DNA from: an uncultured Oscillibacter sp.
Lineage (GTDB): Bacteria; Bacillota; Clostridia; Oscillospirales; Oscillospiraceae
DNA: 41,060 bases
Direction of reading: 5' to 3'
NCBI GenBank assembly: GCA_910583695.1
Contig: CAJTZL010000021.1
Coordinates: forward strand, 1 to 41,060
Below are positions 23,760 to 31,449 of this stretch, piece by piece (within the stretch, counting starts at the first letter, position 1; each line of letters starts with the position of its first letter). The notes under the pieces were generated by a model. That model did not search any database. It saw only the letters and a list, made by a program, of their open reading frames with translations, and was not told the DNA's origin. The translations under genes were made by a program, and so were the position numbers.

Positions 23760-24593
23760 TTAGCCAAGCCGCAGCACCTCCTCCGCCAAACCACGGTAGC
23801 TGAGAGCGGCGGCGTTTTTCGGCGCGTAATCGAAAATGCTTTGACCGGCGGCAGGGCATTCCGCCACCTTGATGGAGTATTCAATGGGCTGCTTGAAAAC
23901 ATGGACGGTATCACTGTACACGTCGCCCACGCTTTCCCGCACACTGCGGCAGAGCTGAGGGCGGGACTGGTACATGGTAAGCAGGATACCGGCGATTTTG
24001 AGGGCTGGATTAAACTTAGCCTGTACGGACTTCACCAGTTCCAGAACATCCGGGATGCCCTCACTGGCCAGGAAATGAGCTTGGACCGGAATGATGCAGT
24101 AGTCTGAGGCCGTCAGGGCGTTGACGGTCAACAGCTCGTGCTTTAAACCGCAGTCAATGATAATGTAATCGTAGCCGCTTTTCAGATGAGACAGCAGCTT
24201 GTCCATGATTTTTTCGCAGGATCGCTCCGCATCCCCCACGGCGTTATACTGGGAAAGCTGCATCACCTGAAGCCGGGCAGCAGCATCCGCGAGGCGGCGG
24301 TTAGCGGGTATCAGGTCCGGACCAGCCTCGGTATGCAGAACCGCTCGCTTCAAGTGAAGCTCCAGATCCTCCGGGTAGTCGATGGCAGCCAGCAGCAGAT
24401 TCGCCATAGTATACTTCTGCTCTGCTTGGGTGAAACCCAGAGCGGCGGTCAGATTTCCTTGGGGATCGTTGTCTACAAGCAGGACCTTCTTGCCGGAAGC
24501 GGATAATGCCGCCCCCAGATTCAGCGCCGTGGTAGTTTTCCCTACACCGCCCTTTTGGTTTGTGATCGAAAAAATGGTATGTAAATCCCTCAT
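23760..24593 (-). CDS. ParA-family ATPase (first pair)
   Basis: 277 residues from the ATG at 24593 (GGAGG seven bases upstream); a longer start is less likely. Deviant Walker A KGGVGKTT at about residues 14-21, Walker A' region DNDPQGNLTAAL and the Walker B YIIIDCGL near residue 125 identify a Soj/ParA ATPase without an N-terminal HTH. It forms an operon with the ParB-like gene. It sits at the right end of the surface and transfer part of the element, next to a tRNA fragment, while a second ParA lies 4 kb further. Confidence 0.93.
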   Translation of the reverse strand: MRDLHTIFSITNQKGGVGKTTTALNLGAALSASGKKVLLVDNDPQGNLTAALGFTQAEQKYTMANLLLAAIDYPEDLELHLKRAVLHTEAGPDLIPANRRLADAAARLQVMQLSQYNAVGDAERSCEKIMDKLLSHLKSGYDYIIIDCGLKHELLTVNALTASDYCIIPVQAHFLASEGIPDVLELVKSVQAKFNPALKIAGILLTMYQSRPQLCRSVRESVGDVYSDTVHVFKQPIEYSIKVAECPAAGQSIFDYAPKNAAALSYRGLAEEVLRLG

Positions 24594-24854
24594 TATATTC
24601 CTCCATTGTGCTAACAGTTGTGAGTAGTTCAAAAAATATCTGCAACAATAACTTTATGTGCCCATTCGGAGGATTGGGATTCTATTTAAAAAATTGAATG
24701 TAATTATTGTACCGCAAGGTTTTCTACGCTGTACTATCGAATGGCTCGCTATTTGTTTTCCCAATCGTATGAAAAGTATGTTGCAAATTCAGGGTTTTTG
24801 AATCCCATCTATTAGTTGCGGCACAATAGATTGATACACTTTATAGTCGAATGC
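24594..24854. other. A+T-rich intergenic stretch left of the tRNA fragment
   Basis: No gene seen. It is clearly richer in A+T than the flanks and holds two similar short motifs, TATCGAATGGCT (near 24735) and TAGTCGAATGCCT (near 24845), the second touching the tRNA breakpoint. These might be recombinase arm sites. A firm parA promoter could not be assigned. Confidence 0.4.
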
Positions 24855-24899
24855 CTGGGGGTCAAGGGGTCGTGAGTTCAAGTCTCGCCACTCGGACCA
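24855..24899 (+). pseudogene. 3' fragment of tRNA-Pro(GGG): attachment-site scar
   Basis: The stretch begins in an anticodon loop (CTGGGGG), continues with the 3' anticodon-stem strand TCAAG, a variable loop, a complete T-arm (GTGAG-TTCAAGT-CTCGC) and the acceptor strand CACTCGG-A-CCA. The 5' half that should pair with it is absent. It is about 85 percent identical over 34 positions to the same region of the tRNA-Pro at 37168-37243, but in the opposite orientation. Anticodon-loop-to-CCA fragments are typical of att sites left by tRNA-targeting integrases. Confidence 0.72.
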
Positions 24900-24926
24900 A
24901 GTTTCGTTGACAAACGAGATGCAAGC

Positions 24927-24956
24927 AAAAATCCCGCACTTCGGTGCGGGATTTTT
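24927..24956. terminator. terminator following the tRNA fragment
   Basis: A 13-bp stem (AAAAATCCCGCAC and complement) with a TTCG tetraloop and TTTTT. It lies where a native tRNA terminator would be, supporting the view that the sequence right of 24899 was the original downstream flank of the tRNA gene. Confidence 0.85.
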
Positions 24957-25126
24957 GCGCAAAAAGAGCGGATTTTGCTAAAAACGAAAATTATCAGAAA
25001 CGATTGGTGGAATTTGGTATCGTAAAATAAAAATAACGCACCAGAGATGCAAAAACAGCGGTTTTGGCAGTTTTTAGCAGTCTGCTCGACTCGAACTCTC
25101 CGCCTCTCTCTAAAAAAGAAAAACAC

Positions 25127-25166
25127 ACCTCCCCCGGAGTTACCAAGCCGCTCCGAGGGAGGTTTT
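25127..25166. terminator. terminator of the minus-strand replication-module operon
   Basis: ACCTCCC with an inner CGGAG pairs with CTCCG and GGGAGGT; A-rich sequence on the left and TTTT on the right make it usable in both directions. It lies 24 bases beyond the stop of the 161-residue gene. Confidence 0.7.
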
Positions 25167-25189
25167 CCATTTCGGGAGGACCCTTCCCA

Positions 25190-25675
25190 TCATTGTTGCT
25201 TATGCTTCATGTGTTGCTCGACTTGGTACTCCCGCACTCCTTTTCCCGTTGCCTCGTACAAGGGCACTCCGATGCAGAATGGCAACACCACCAACCGCCC
25301 GTCCTTCTCGGCCTGGGCAAGCTCCTGGGCCCGCTCTAGGGTCATGGCGTCCTCGTAGAGTTTCAACCGCTCCCGCACCTCCGCCATGGCCCAAAGGGCC
25401 CGGTAGAGGATGGCAAGGATACCCTCCGGCTGTTTCTCCCCAAACTGAAGCCAGGACTGCATGACGTCGTCCACTTCTTGATCGGTTGCGTCATCATAAA
25501 GGGGAAAAGGTAGCAGCTCCAGCGATTTGACCGCATTGAGAATCAAATCACATACACTGCACTCGTCTTCGGGGCCTTTCCGATACCACACTCGGGCGTC
25601 TCGGACAAACACCTGATTCAAAGCCAGCTCCGTCATGTTCATCGCATGAACGTCTTTCATAGTCAATCGCTTCAT
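25190..25675 (-). CDS. hypothetical ICE protein, 161 residues
   Basis: Not recognised. Start ATG at 25675 with AGGAGG five bases upstream. Helical and acidic (ALWAMAEVRERLKLYEDAM, then LERAQELAQAEKDGR) with a Cys-x2-Cys (SVCDL region has CSVC) and a C-terminal His/Lys-rich end. No membrane segment. It ends the leftward-reading group in the replication module and is followed by a terminator. Confidence 0.7.
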   Translation of the reverse strand: MKRLTMKDVHAMNMTELALNQVFVRDARVWYRKGPEDECSVCDLILNAVKSLELLPFPLYDDATDQEVDDVMQSWLQFGEKQPEGILAILYRALWAMAEVRERLKLYEDAMTLERAQELAQAEKDGRLVVLPFCIGVPLYEATGKGVREYQVEQHMKHKQQ

Positions 25676-25755
25676 CGGGGCCTCCTTTTTATTGTCAGTC
25701 TTTTCATCGTCTACTTCTCCTGAACTCCGGGAAAACTGAGCCGGAGGTGATTTTC

Positions 25756-25920
25756 ATGAACGATATGCCCGTTGGGCTGATGATGACGCTGGCCGAACAG
25801 GAACAGGCCATGCGCCGCTTCGCCGCATTGTCCACTGAGGAGCGTGACCGGGTAGTGGACCAGGCCAGACAGGTTTCCTCCCGGGAGGAGATGCAGGCCA
25901 TCGTCCAAAGCCTCACCTGA
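25756..25920 (+). CDS. small conserved-looking ICE protein, 54 residues
   Basis: A short gene with GGAGGTGA seven bases before the ATG at 25756. The product starts MNDMPVGLMMTLAEQEQAM, is helical and acidic, and ends in a VQSLT motif; a type of small protein seen in Clostridiales conjugative elements, without a known role. It is followed 14 bases later by another small gene in the same direction. Plus-strand orientation differs from the neighbours. Confidence 0.65.
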   Translation: MNDMPVGLMMTLAEQEQAMRRFAALSTEERDRVVDQARQVSSREEMQAIVQSLT

Positions 25921-25934
25921 AGGAGGTAAACGCT

Positions 25935-26132
25935 ATGGCAAAGAAAGGCATGGCCCGTCCGGACTGGACGCATTCGCAGCCTCGAAACGACGTCCCGCCG
26001 GTTCCTGAGCTCCAGGGCAAAGCGAAGCACACCAAGACTAAGGACAACCCTATCATTGCCGGGACCTCCGGCCCGGAGCTGAAGGTGTACCACGACTGGC
26101 CCCAGGCCGAGAGCGCAAAAGATCAGGATTGA
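25935..26132 (+). CDS. small ICE protein, 65 residues (MAKKGMARPDW type)
   Basis: AAGGAGG eight bases before the ATG. The product is basic and Pro-rich at the start (MAKKGMARPDWTHSQPRND), then KGKAKHTKTKDNPIIAG. It looks like an intrinsically disordered small protein; I recall similar proteins in conjugative elements of gut Firmicutes but cannot give a function. Its end overlaps the convergent zinc-ribbon gene by ten bases. Confidence 0.7.
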   Translation: MAKKGMARPDWTHSQPRNDVPPVPELQGKAKHTKTKDNPIIAGTSGPELKVYHDWPQAESAKDQD

Positions 26133-26320
26133 ACCGCCGCCCCGTTTACGGGGCGGCTTTCTTCCATTGTGCCGTCCTTCAGCGTCACGCGCTCCTTTTC
26201 CGGGTCCGGGAGCCCAACAATGTCCGCGACAGCCGCCAGCAGCCGCAGCGCATCCGGGTCCGTTTGCCGGAGAGGCTGGCCGCAGAAGGGACACGGGTCG
26301 CCGGGTTTCAATATCCTCAT
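26123..26320 (-). CDS. small zinc-ribbon-like protein, 65 residues
   Basis: Start ATG at 26320 overlaps the stop codon of the parB C-terminal frame (ATGA) and AGGAG precedes it. A single CPFC knuckle (residues 10-13) at the N-terminus, then an acidic helical part. Only one Cys pair is visible, so metal binding would need a dimer or other ligands. It is translationally coupled to the ParB frame and is the last gene before the convergent plus-strand pair. Confidence 0.6.
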   Translation of the reverse strand: MRILKPGDPCPFCGQPLRQTDPDALRLLAAVADIVGLPDPEKERVTLKDGTMEESRPVNGAAVQS

Positions 26321-26335
26321 ACGCACTCCTCTTCC

Positions 26336-26358
26336 GATGTGTCCAACTTGGACACATC
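26336..26358. repeat. 23-bp palindrome, copy 1 (in parB reading frame)
   Basis: Arms GATGTGTCCAA and TTGGACACATC around a central C, perfect. Reads DVSKLDTS in the coding frame close to the C-terminus. Confidence 0.9.
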
Positions 26359-26884
26359 GCTCTCCACCGGCGGCAGAGCCATCCAGCGGACACACTCCGC
26401 GTCGATCTTCGAGCTATGGCGTTTGAACAAAAAATTCATCCCGTCAAACCAGCAAACACGCCGGAGGTGCGCTTCCGGCCTGCCGGTCCCTCCGCTGACG
26501 CGGAAGTCCGCCACCACCTCGCAGGGCTCCCGCGGGAAGGTCCCGCCGGGCATCCATCCAGAGATCACCAACTGCCCCTCGGCCTGCTCCGGCGGCTCCA
26601 GCTGGAACTCCTCGCCGGAAGCGGGAGGCGGAACTTTCAGCCAGTGGGTATACTGGAGACCTGTCAAAACCGACCTGTCGTTCGGAGTTTTGAACTGACC
26701 GTTCTTCCACACCGCTGCGCGGTAGGCCGGGCCGTCGTTGGCCATTTTGTAGGTAAGAATCAGCTTTCCCTCTGGCGGCGTGCGGCCCCGGCTTTCCCAC
26801 CGGACGCGCCGGACAGGGGGCTCCTTCTCTCCGGCCTCCTCTTCCGGCTCTTCTCCCGGCTCCTCCTCCGGCTCGCCCTCGGGT

Positions 26885-26907
26885 AATGTGTCCAAGTTGG
26901 ACACATT
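26885..26907. repeat. 23-bp palindrome, copy 2 (in parB reading frame)
   Basis: Arms AATGTGTCCAA and TTGGACACATT around a central G, perfect. Encodes NVSNLDT in the acidic linker of the protein. Confidence 0.9.
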
Positions 26908-27705
26908 CTGGGCGGGCTCCTCCTGGGCAGGGGGCTCCGTACCCGCCGGCGGGCGGAAATCGTCCGCAAGGCCCATGAGGAAATCCGTCGTACAGCCCAG
27001 CAGGCGCGCCACCTCCGGCGCGTCATAGAACTTTTGGGGGGTCAGCTTGGTCTCATACCACCCGGCCGGGTCGTTAAACTCTCCGGCGGCCCATTGGCGA
27101 ATGGCCGCCACTTCAAAAGCGTCATAACGCCAGCGTATCTTCGTATGCTCCGGCAGTCCGGCGGCGTCGATAGCCGGGAGGAGCCGCTTGGCGTAGATCT
27201 GGGTCTCCTTCTGGTATTTCCGGCCTACCTTCTGCTCCCGCTTGTGGGCCGCTTCCGCCGCCTCGTCCTTCGCGGCTTTCCGCTGGGCCTTGGCTTTGGA
27301 GCACATGCGCTCGCAGGGGGAATAGCTGGCCTTCGCCTTTTCGCACTCCAGGCAGCAGGTATTTCCGCCGCAGAAGGACTCCCAGGATTTCGCCTCGCAG
27401 TCCCGCCGGAGAAACGTGTCTCCCCGCTTGCAGGGCTTCCCATCCGGGCACTGGAGCTCCGGCTCCCACCGCCAGCCCTCGTTGTACTTTTTCAGCACCT
27501 TCTCGACGGCGCTGCCGCTGGGCGCTTCCGACAGAGCGTTGGTTAGGCGCTTCTGGAAATCCTCCGGCAGCCGGGCCAGGGCGTAGGCCGTCTGCTCCGG
27601 CAGTTTGTCCTTCTCGAACAGCCCCATGTACTCCGGGACCAGCTTCTCCCGGATAACCTTCAGCCGGGCCAGCTTCGGGGCGGAGATTTTGCACGCCGCC
27701 GCCAC

Positions 27706-28209
27706 CTAGTCCCGCATCCGGCCGGGGAACTCCAGCCCTTCCTCCTTCAGCACATACAGCAGCTCCTCCACACGGGCGGCGATTTTAGCCTTCTCCGCAT
27801 CGGAATAGGGCTGGGTGTCCAGATTGTCGAAGATCAGCCGCAGTTCCTGCATGGCGCTGGACTGGGCGGGGTTATCCCGGATGCAGGGGACCCGTGCAAA
27901 CTCCGCCCCACCGTCGTCCACTAACCGTTGAAGTGCCGCCCGCCTCCGGTGGCCGGAGACAATGATAAACCGGCCTGGGGCGTCGGGGTTCTCCCGTACC
28001 CGAAGGGGCTGGCGGAGCCCCAAAAGTTCGATATTTGCCGCCAGCTCCTCCAGGCCGCGCAAATCCCGCCGGTTCCGGGGATCGCCGTCCAACAGGCCGA
28101 TGTCGATGTACTCGATCTGCTGCGCTCCGCCGGATGTGTCCAAGTTGGACACATTTGCGCCAAGCCCTTTCAGCTGTTGTTTCAAAACGTCTCCCAGGCT
28201 GTAGCCCAT
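27706..28209 (-). CDS. ParB-like protein, N-terminal segment ending in amber codon (second pair)
   Basis: 167 residues from the ATG at 28209, seven bases after GGAGG; the TTG at 28227 is a weaker choice. It contains the ParB/Srx nuclease-like domain: YIDIGLLDGDPRNRRDL, then FIIVSGHRRRAALQRL (about residues 85-100, GHRR motif) and an acidic helical end. The stop TAG (27706-27708) falls where the protein should run on into the HTH; the next codons continue in frame. Coupled to parA upstream. One palindrome copy (28133-28155) encodes NVSNLDT near the N-terminus. Confidence 0.85.
   Translation of the reverse strand: MGYSLGDVLKQQLKGLGANVSNLDTSGGAQQIEYIDIGLLDGDPRNRRDLRGLEELAANIELLGLRQPLRVRENPDAPGRFIIVSGHRRRAALQRLVDDGGAEFARVPCIRDNPAQSSAMQELRLIFDNLDTQPYSDAEKAKIAARVEELLYVLKEEGLEFPGRMRD
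28133..28155. repeat. 23-bp palindrome, copy 3 (in parB reading frame)
   Basis: Inner 21 bases (ATGTGTCCAA, G, TTGGACACAT) are a perfect palindrome; the outermost pair mismatches. Encodes NVSNLDT near the N-terminus of the ParB-like protein. Confidence 0.88.
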
Positions 28210-28223
28210 GCTCTCGCCTCCCT

Positions 28224-28976
28224 TCAAAACGATTCCAGGTACTCCCGCACGAAGGCCCGGTAGTCCTTCGAGGCCCCGCAGTGGGGGCTGAACGTCAAAA
28301 TGCTCTCCCGGGCGGCGATGCTCCGGGGCACCGGCGGGCTCATGCGGATTCGCGTCCGAAACACCGGAAGGCCGGACTCCAACACCAGCAGCCGGTGAAT
28401 CTCCTTTTCCTCGGCGGTCCGCTGGAACTGGGTCCCCAGGATACCCGCTACCCTCAAACGGGGGTTGACGCTGCGCATGGAGTCCACCTGCCTCGTCAGT
28501 TCCGCCATGCCGGCGGTGCTGAACACGTCCAGCCGGATGGGGATGATAACCTCATCCGCCGCCAGCAGCGCCGCCTGGGAGGCAAGGCCCAGAGAGGGCG
28601 GCAGGTCAATGATTAAATACTGCACGCCGTCCTCGGCCAGCACCGTCCGCAGCTCCTCAATCCGCGTCACCCTGGCCCCGCTTCCTGGCAGGTCCGCCCG
28701 GGCCAACTCCATCCCGGAGGGAATGAGGTCCAGATTCGGCCCCGCCGGGGTCACGAAGTCAGGCCAATACCCGGCGCCGTCCGTCAGCAGGGTCCAGGTG
28801 TTGCCGCATTGGCTGGTATCCGTGATGCCGAAATACTGAGAGAGGTTCCCCTGCTGGTCCGCGTCGATCAGCACCACCTGTTTGCCATGCTCCGCCGAAA
28901 AACACCGGGCCATAGTGGCGGCGGTGACGGTCTTTGCCGTCCCGCCCTTTAAATTCAATATCGCGATGGTTTTCAT
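28224..28976 (-). CDS. ParA-family ATPase (second pair)
   Basis: 250 residues. Walker A of the deviant ParA/MinD type at about residues 10-16 (KGGTAKT), LIDADQQGNLSQYFG (Walker A') and YLIIDLPPSLG (Walker B region) identify a ParA ATPase; the Thr-Ala in place of the usual Val-Gly is a variant. It reads into the ParB-like gene. ATP-dependent partner of ParB in moving the element copy or its excised circle. It is only distantly similar to the ParA at 23760-24593, so the two did not arise by a recent tandem duplication. Confidence 0.92.
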   Translation of the reverse strand: MKTIAILNLKGGTAKTVTAATMARCFSAEHGKQVVLIDADQQGNLSQYFGITDTSQCGNTWTLLTDGAGYWPDFVTPAGPNLDLIPSGMELARADLPGSGARVTRIEELRTVLAEDGVQYLIIDLPPSLGLASQAALLAADEVIIPIRLDVFSTAGMAELTRQVDSMRSVNPRLRVAGILGTQFQRTAEEKEIHRLLVLESGLPVFRTRIRMSPPVPRSIAARESILTFSPHCGASKDYRAFVREYLESF

Positions 28977-29017
28977 ACACGTATCCTTTCAGCCGCCCTG
29001 GGCGGCGTATGTATCAT

Positions 29018-30436
29018 TCAAAACGGTAGGTCCTTGTGTTCTCCCTCCAGCTCCGTAAACTCCACCTGGTCCGGGTTCCGCCGGTTCCGGGACTGGGCCT
29101 TCCGGCCCTCCGCCTGGAATTTCCGCATGACGCCCATGCTGTCGGTCACGACAGAAAACGTCTGCCTGCCGCCGTCAAAGCGCAGCACCCAGTCTCCCCA
29201 GCGGCCCTCTTTGTTTTTGCCGATTTTCAGGAGGCGGTGGTCTTCCTCGCTAAGCTCTTTGCCGTCGGGTCCTTTGTCCTTGGGGCCGGGGCGAAAGAGT
29301 AGAAGAATCATGTCCGCATCCTGCTCCAGCTGGCCGGATTCCTTCAGGTCCTGCATGGTAGGGTCCCGGCGCACCTCCTGGCCGTCCTTGCCGATCTTTC
29401 GCTCCTGCCGGGTCAGCTGGGCCAGCTCCACCACCAGCGTCCCGGTCTTTTGGGCGAAGGTGTGCAGGGCCCGGGAGATCGCCGCTACCTGTTCACTGCG
29501 GGTACCGCCCGATGATTTTTCCGGGGCCACCAGCTGGATGTAGTCGATGAAAATGACCTGGAAGCCGTAGGCCCGGCTGGCGGTCTCGATGTCCGCCGCG
29601 CTCATGCCCGCCGCCTCCACCAGCGTCAGGTCCCGTTTCACGAAATCCGCCTGACGTTTCGCCAGGTCCTCCCAGGCCGCCGCGCTCAGCTCCCGGCGCT
29701 TGATGTCCGCCAGGTCCAGCCCGGCGGCATGGGCAATCATACGGTCCCGGAGCTTTCTCCGGGCCGTTTCCAGGGAGAAGAAACCGACCCGGTATTTTTT
29801 CGCCATATACCAGGCCATTTGCATGGACAGGGCGGTCTTGCCGTCACTGGGATAGCCGCCTACCACCACTACGTCCCCAAGCTCTATGTAGCTTCCCTCA
29901 TCCAGCACGTGGAGGCCGAACGTAACATACTCCGGCTTTGGCGCGTCCGGGTCCTGGCTCTCGAAGAAGCTGTCCAGCAGCTGGGGGACCGTCCAGGCGT
30001 CCAGCCTCCGCCCGTCGGAGAGAAGCCGGCCCAGCTGGGCGCTGACGGGACGGCAGTCGTCCAGAGTCACTGCCAGGGACAGCGGTTCCGCCAGAGCCCT
30101 GGCCCGCTGGACGGCGGCCTGCTCATGGGTAATCCTGGTCCACTCCGGCCAGTTGGCGGTGGTGGGCGTAATCTCCATGAGCTGGACCAGGTAGTCGGAG
30201 TACTGACCGCCGATCTTGTCCCGGATGGTGATGGGGTCCACGGCTCCACCGGAGCGGAACAGGGCCCGGGCGGCTTGAAAGACCGCTTTGTTCACCGGGT
30301 TCAGCAGGTCCTCCTCATGGACGGCGGACAGCAGCCCTCGAATCGTCTCTGCGTCGCCGCTGGAACCGGCAACCAGCAGGGAGCCGACAACAGCCTGTTC
30401 CGCCTCCAGGGAGGGCCGGGAATCCTTCAGTGCCAT
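29018..30436 (-). CDS. dnaB: DnaB-type replicative helicase
   Basis: 472 residues. DnaB N-terminal domain (LEAEQAVVGSLL at about residue 11), linker, then RecA-like domain with Walker A GGYPSDGKT (about 193-201), VGFFSLE switch region, Walker B IFIDYIQL and the DnaB motif QLTRQERK. Complete for the family. It would unwind the excised element during autonomous replication, recruited by the upstream HTH protein whose end it overlaps by ten bases. Presence of a dedicated helicase in an ICE points to plasmid-like replication. Confidence 0.92.
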   Translation of the reverse strand: MALKDSRPSLEAEQAVVGSLLVAGSSGDAETIRGLLSAVHEEDLLNPVNKAVFQAARALFRSGGAVDPITIRDKIGGQYSDYLVQLMEITPTTANWPEWTRITHEQAAVQRARALAEPLSLAVTLDDCRPVSAQLGRLLSDGRRLDAWTVPQLLDSFFESQDPDAPKPEYVTFGLHVLDEGSYIELGDVVVVGGYPSDGKTALSMQMAWYMAKKYRVGFFSLETARRKLRDRMIAHAAGLDLADIKRRELSAAAWEDLAKRQADFVKRDLTLVEAAGMSAADIETASRAYGFQVIFIDYIQLVAPEKSSGGTRSEQVAAISRALHTFAQKTGTLVVELAQLTRQERKIGKDGQEVRRDPTMQDLKESGQLEQDADMILLLFRPGPKDKGPDGKELSEEDHRLLKIGKNKEGRWGDWVLRFDGGRQTFSVVTDSMGVMRKFQAEGRKAQSRNRRNPDQVEFTELEGEHKDLPF

Positions 30437-31212
30437 CCGTACTGCCTTCCTTCCTCCTCCGGGGCCTCCGGGTCACGGGGCAGGGAGTCCTTCCAGCGCT
30501 GATTGCTCAGCCACCGCTTGGCGTAGGGAATGCCAATGCCCTCCCGCCAACTTTTGGAGGCAACCTGCGCCTGGAGGGCCCTGCCCATGACGGCGATCAG
30601 CGCGTCGTCCGGCTGGAGCTTGTCCCAGGCCTGAACCGCCCCCTGGCGGTCCTCCCCCCGGGCATGGGTCCGGTAATACTCCCAGAACGCCTCGAAGCGC
30701 TCCGGGTTCCAGGACGGGACGGACTTGTCCTTTTTGCGCCCGCGGCGCTTCCCCCCTGTGGGGGGTAAGGGGGGTATATTTTCAGATATATCTTTTCTAC
30801 CTATTATACAACTGTGAGAAATTTCATGAGGGTCATGCGAGATTTTGCATGAGGGGGTGAAATTTTTTTCATGAGGGTCCGGCGGGTTTTCGCCGGAGGG
30901 GGGAGGCAGTTCTTTGCCCACAAACAGGCCGCAGTAAATATACCTCCGCTCCACTTCGTTGGTCCCTTCGGCGCGCTGAACAGACACCCGGATATAACCC
31001 TTCTCCTGAAGTTGTACGAGCATCTGCTGGACCCGCCGCTTGGACAGGTCCAGCTCCGCCGCCAGCGTCTCGTTGGAGGGCCAGCAGTACCCGTTTTTGT
31101 GCGCCATGGAGGACAGCACCAGATACAGCAGCTTCCCCGCGTGCGGAAGCTCCTTGTCGTGCATCACCTCGCCGGGGATCACGCCCCAGTAGCCCCTCTG
31201 TTCCTCCGCCAT
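30427..31212 (-). CDS. helix-turn-helix replication initiator-like protein
   Basis: 261 residues. N-terminal winged-HTH (HTH_36 type: ELPHAGKLLYLVLSSMA, then NETLAAELDLSKRRVQQMLV, about residues 20-75) typical of plasmid and phage replication organisers; middle acidic/Pro-rich region; C-terminal helical region with WDKLQPDDALIAVMG. Located directly before the helicase gene, as in replisome-organiser plus helicase-loader pairs. ATG at 31212 follows the stop of a 28-residue peptide (coupling), with GAGGTGA as ribosome site. Origin probably lies in or near this gene but I cannot point to iterons. Confidence 0.82.
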   Translation of the reverse strand: MAEEQRGYWGVIPGEVMHDKELPHAGKLLYLVLSSMAHKNGYCWPSNETLAAELDLSKRRVQQMLVQLQEKGYIRVSVQRAEGTNEVERRYIYCGLFVGKELPPPSGENPPDPHEKNFTPSCKISHDPHEISHSCIIGRKDISENIPPLPPTGGKRRGRKKDKSVPSWNPERFEAFWEYYRTHARGEDRQGAVQAWDKLQPDDALIAVMGRALQAQVASKSWREGIGIPYAKRWLSNQRWKDSLPRDPEAPEEEGRQYGWH

Positions 31213-31216
31213 GCTC

Positions 31217-31303
31217 TCACCTCTCTATCCAGTCGATCAGCCGGGCGAACTGGCAGACTAATCCGGCCGCCCCGATGACCGTTAATGTAAATGCCCAGGA
31301 CAT
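31217..31303 (-). CDS. 28-residue membrane leader peptide upstream of the replication gene
   Basis: Short frame starting with ATG at 31303, product MSWAFTLTVIGAAGLV then a cysteine and FARLIDWIER; one hydrophobic helix. Its stop overlaps the ribosome site of the replication protein gene (five bases to the ATG), so translation is likely coupled. A G-rich site precedes the start. It may be a regulatory leader of rep expression, connected with the opposite-strand small RNA just upstream. Confidence 0.5.
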   Translation of the reverse strand: MSWAFTLTVIGAAGLVCQFARLIDWIER

Positions 31304-31338
31304 GGGGAGGGCACCCCCTCCCCCGTCCAGATTGGGGC

Positions 31339-31366
31339 TTGCATTTTGCCGGGAATTTGGTATAAT
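31339..31366 (+). promoter_or_regulatory. extended -10 promoter of a small RNA opposing the rep operon
   Basis: TTGCAT, 16 bases and TATAAT, with TG one base before the -10 (TGGTATAAT). It points right, against the rep operon. Predicted transcription start near 31373. Confidence 0.7.
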
Positions 31367-31372
31367 AATTAC

Positions 31373-31442
31373 AGCAATGGTTCTCGGCGCAAGCCCTGGA
31401 CGCGGCCGTCTCGAAGTTGCAGCTTCGGGGCGGTCTTTTTTT
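31373..31442 (+). ncRNA. putative countertranscribed RNA of the rep operon (about 70 nt)
   Basis: From the promoter at 31339-31366 to a strong terminator: GGCCGTCTCGAAG, loop TTGCAG, CTTCGGGGCGGTC and seven T (31436-31442). The RNA has no ribosome site or frame of note. It is complementary to the leader of the minus-strand genes that start with the 28-residue peptide and replication protein, the arrangement of plasmid copy-number control RNAs. Confidence 0.6.
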
Positions 31443-31449
31443 GCGCGTT

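Larger units (their letters stand above)
26317..27705 (-). pseudogene. ParB-like protein, C-terminal segment (after in-frame amber codon)
   Basis: 462 codons directly continuing the frame of 27706-28209 after one TAG. It opens at the HTH part of ParB (KISAPKLARLKVIREKL, then LPEQTAYALARLPEDFQ), has a Cys-rich segment with several Cys pairs (about residues 85-135), a helical stretch, and an acidic Glu/Pro linker. A GTG lies right after the TAG but without a good ribosome site. Two of the five 23-bp palindromes are in this frame and encode NVSNLDT and DVSKLDT. The gene could be broken, read through, or restarted. In an intact form the whole protein would be about 630 residues. Confidence 0.75.

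Noticed and set aside
25081..25112. Sequence resembling another tRNA 3' end on the minus strand (GAGAGTTCGAGTC)
   Set aside because: The T-stem does not pair and there is no CCA end; not enough support.
25704..26393. 229-codon minus-strand frame
   Set aside because: It is antisense to two small plus-strand genes that have strong ribosome sites, and it lacks one itself.
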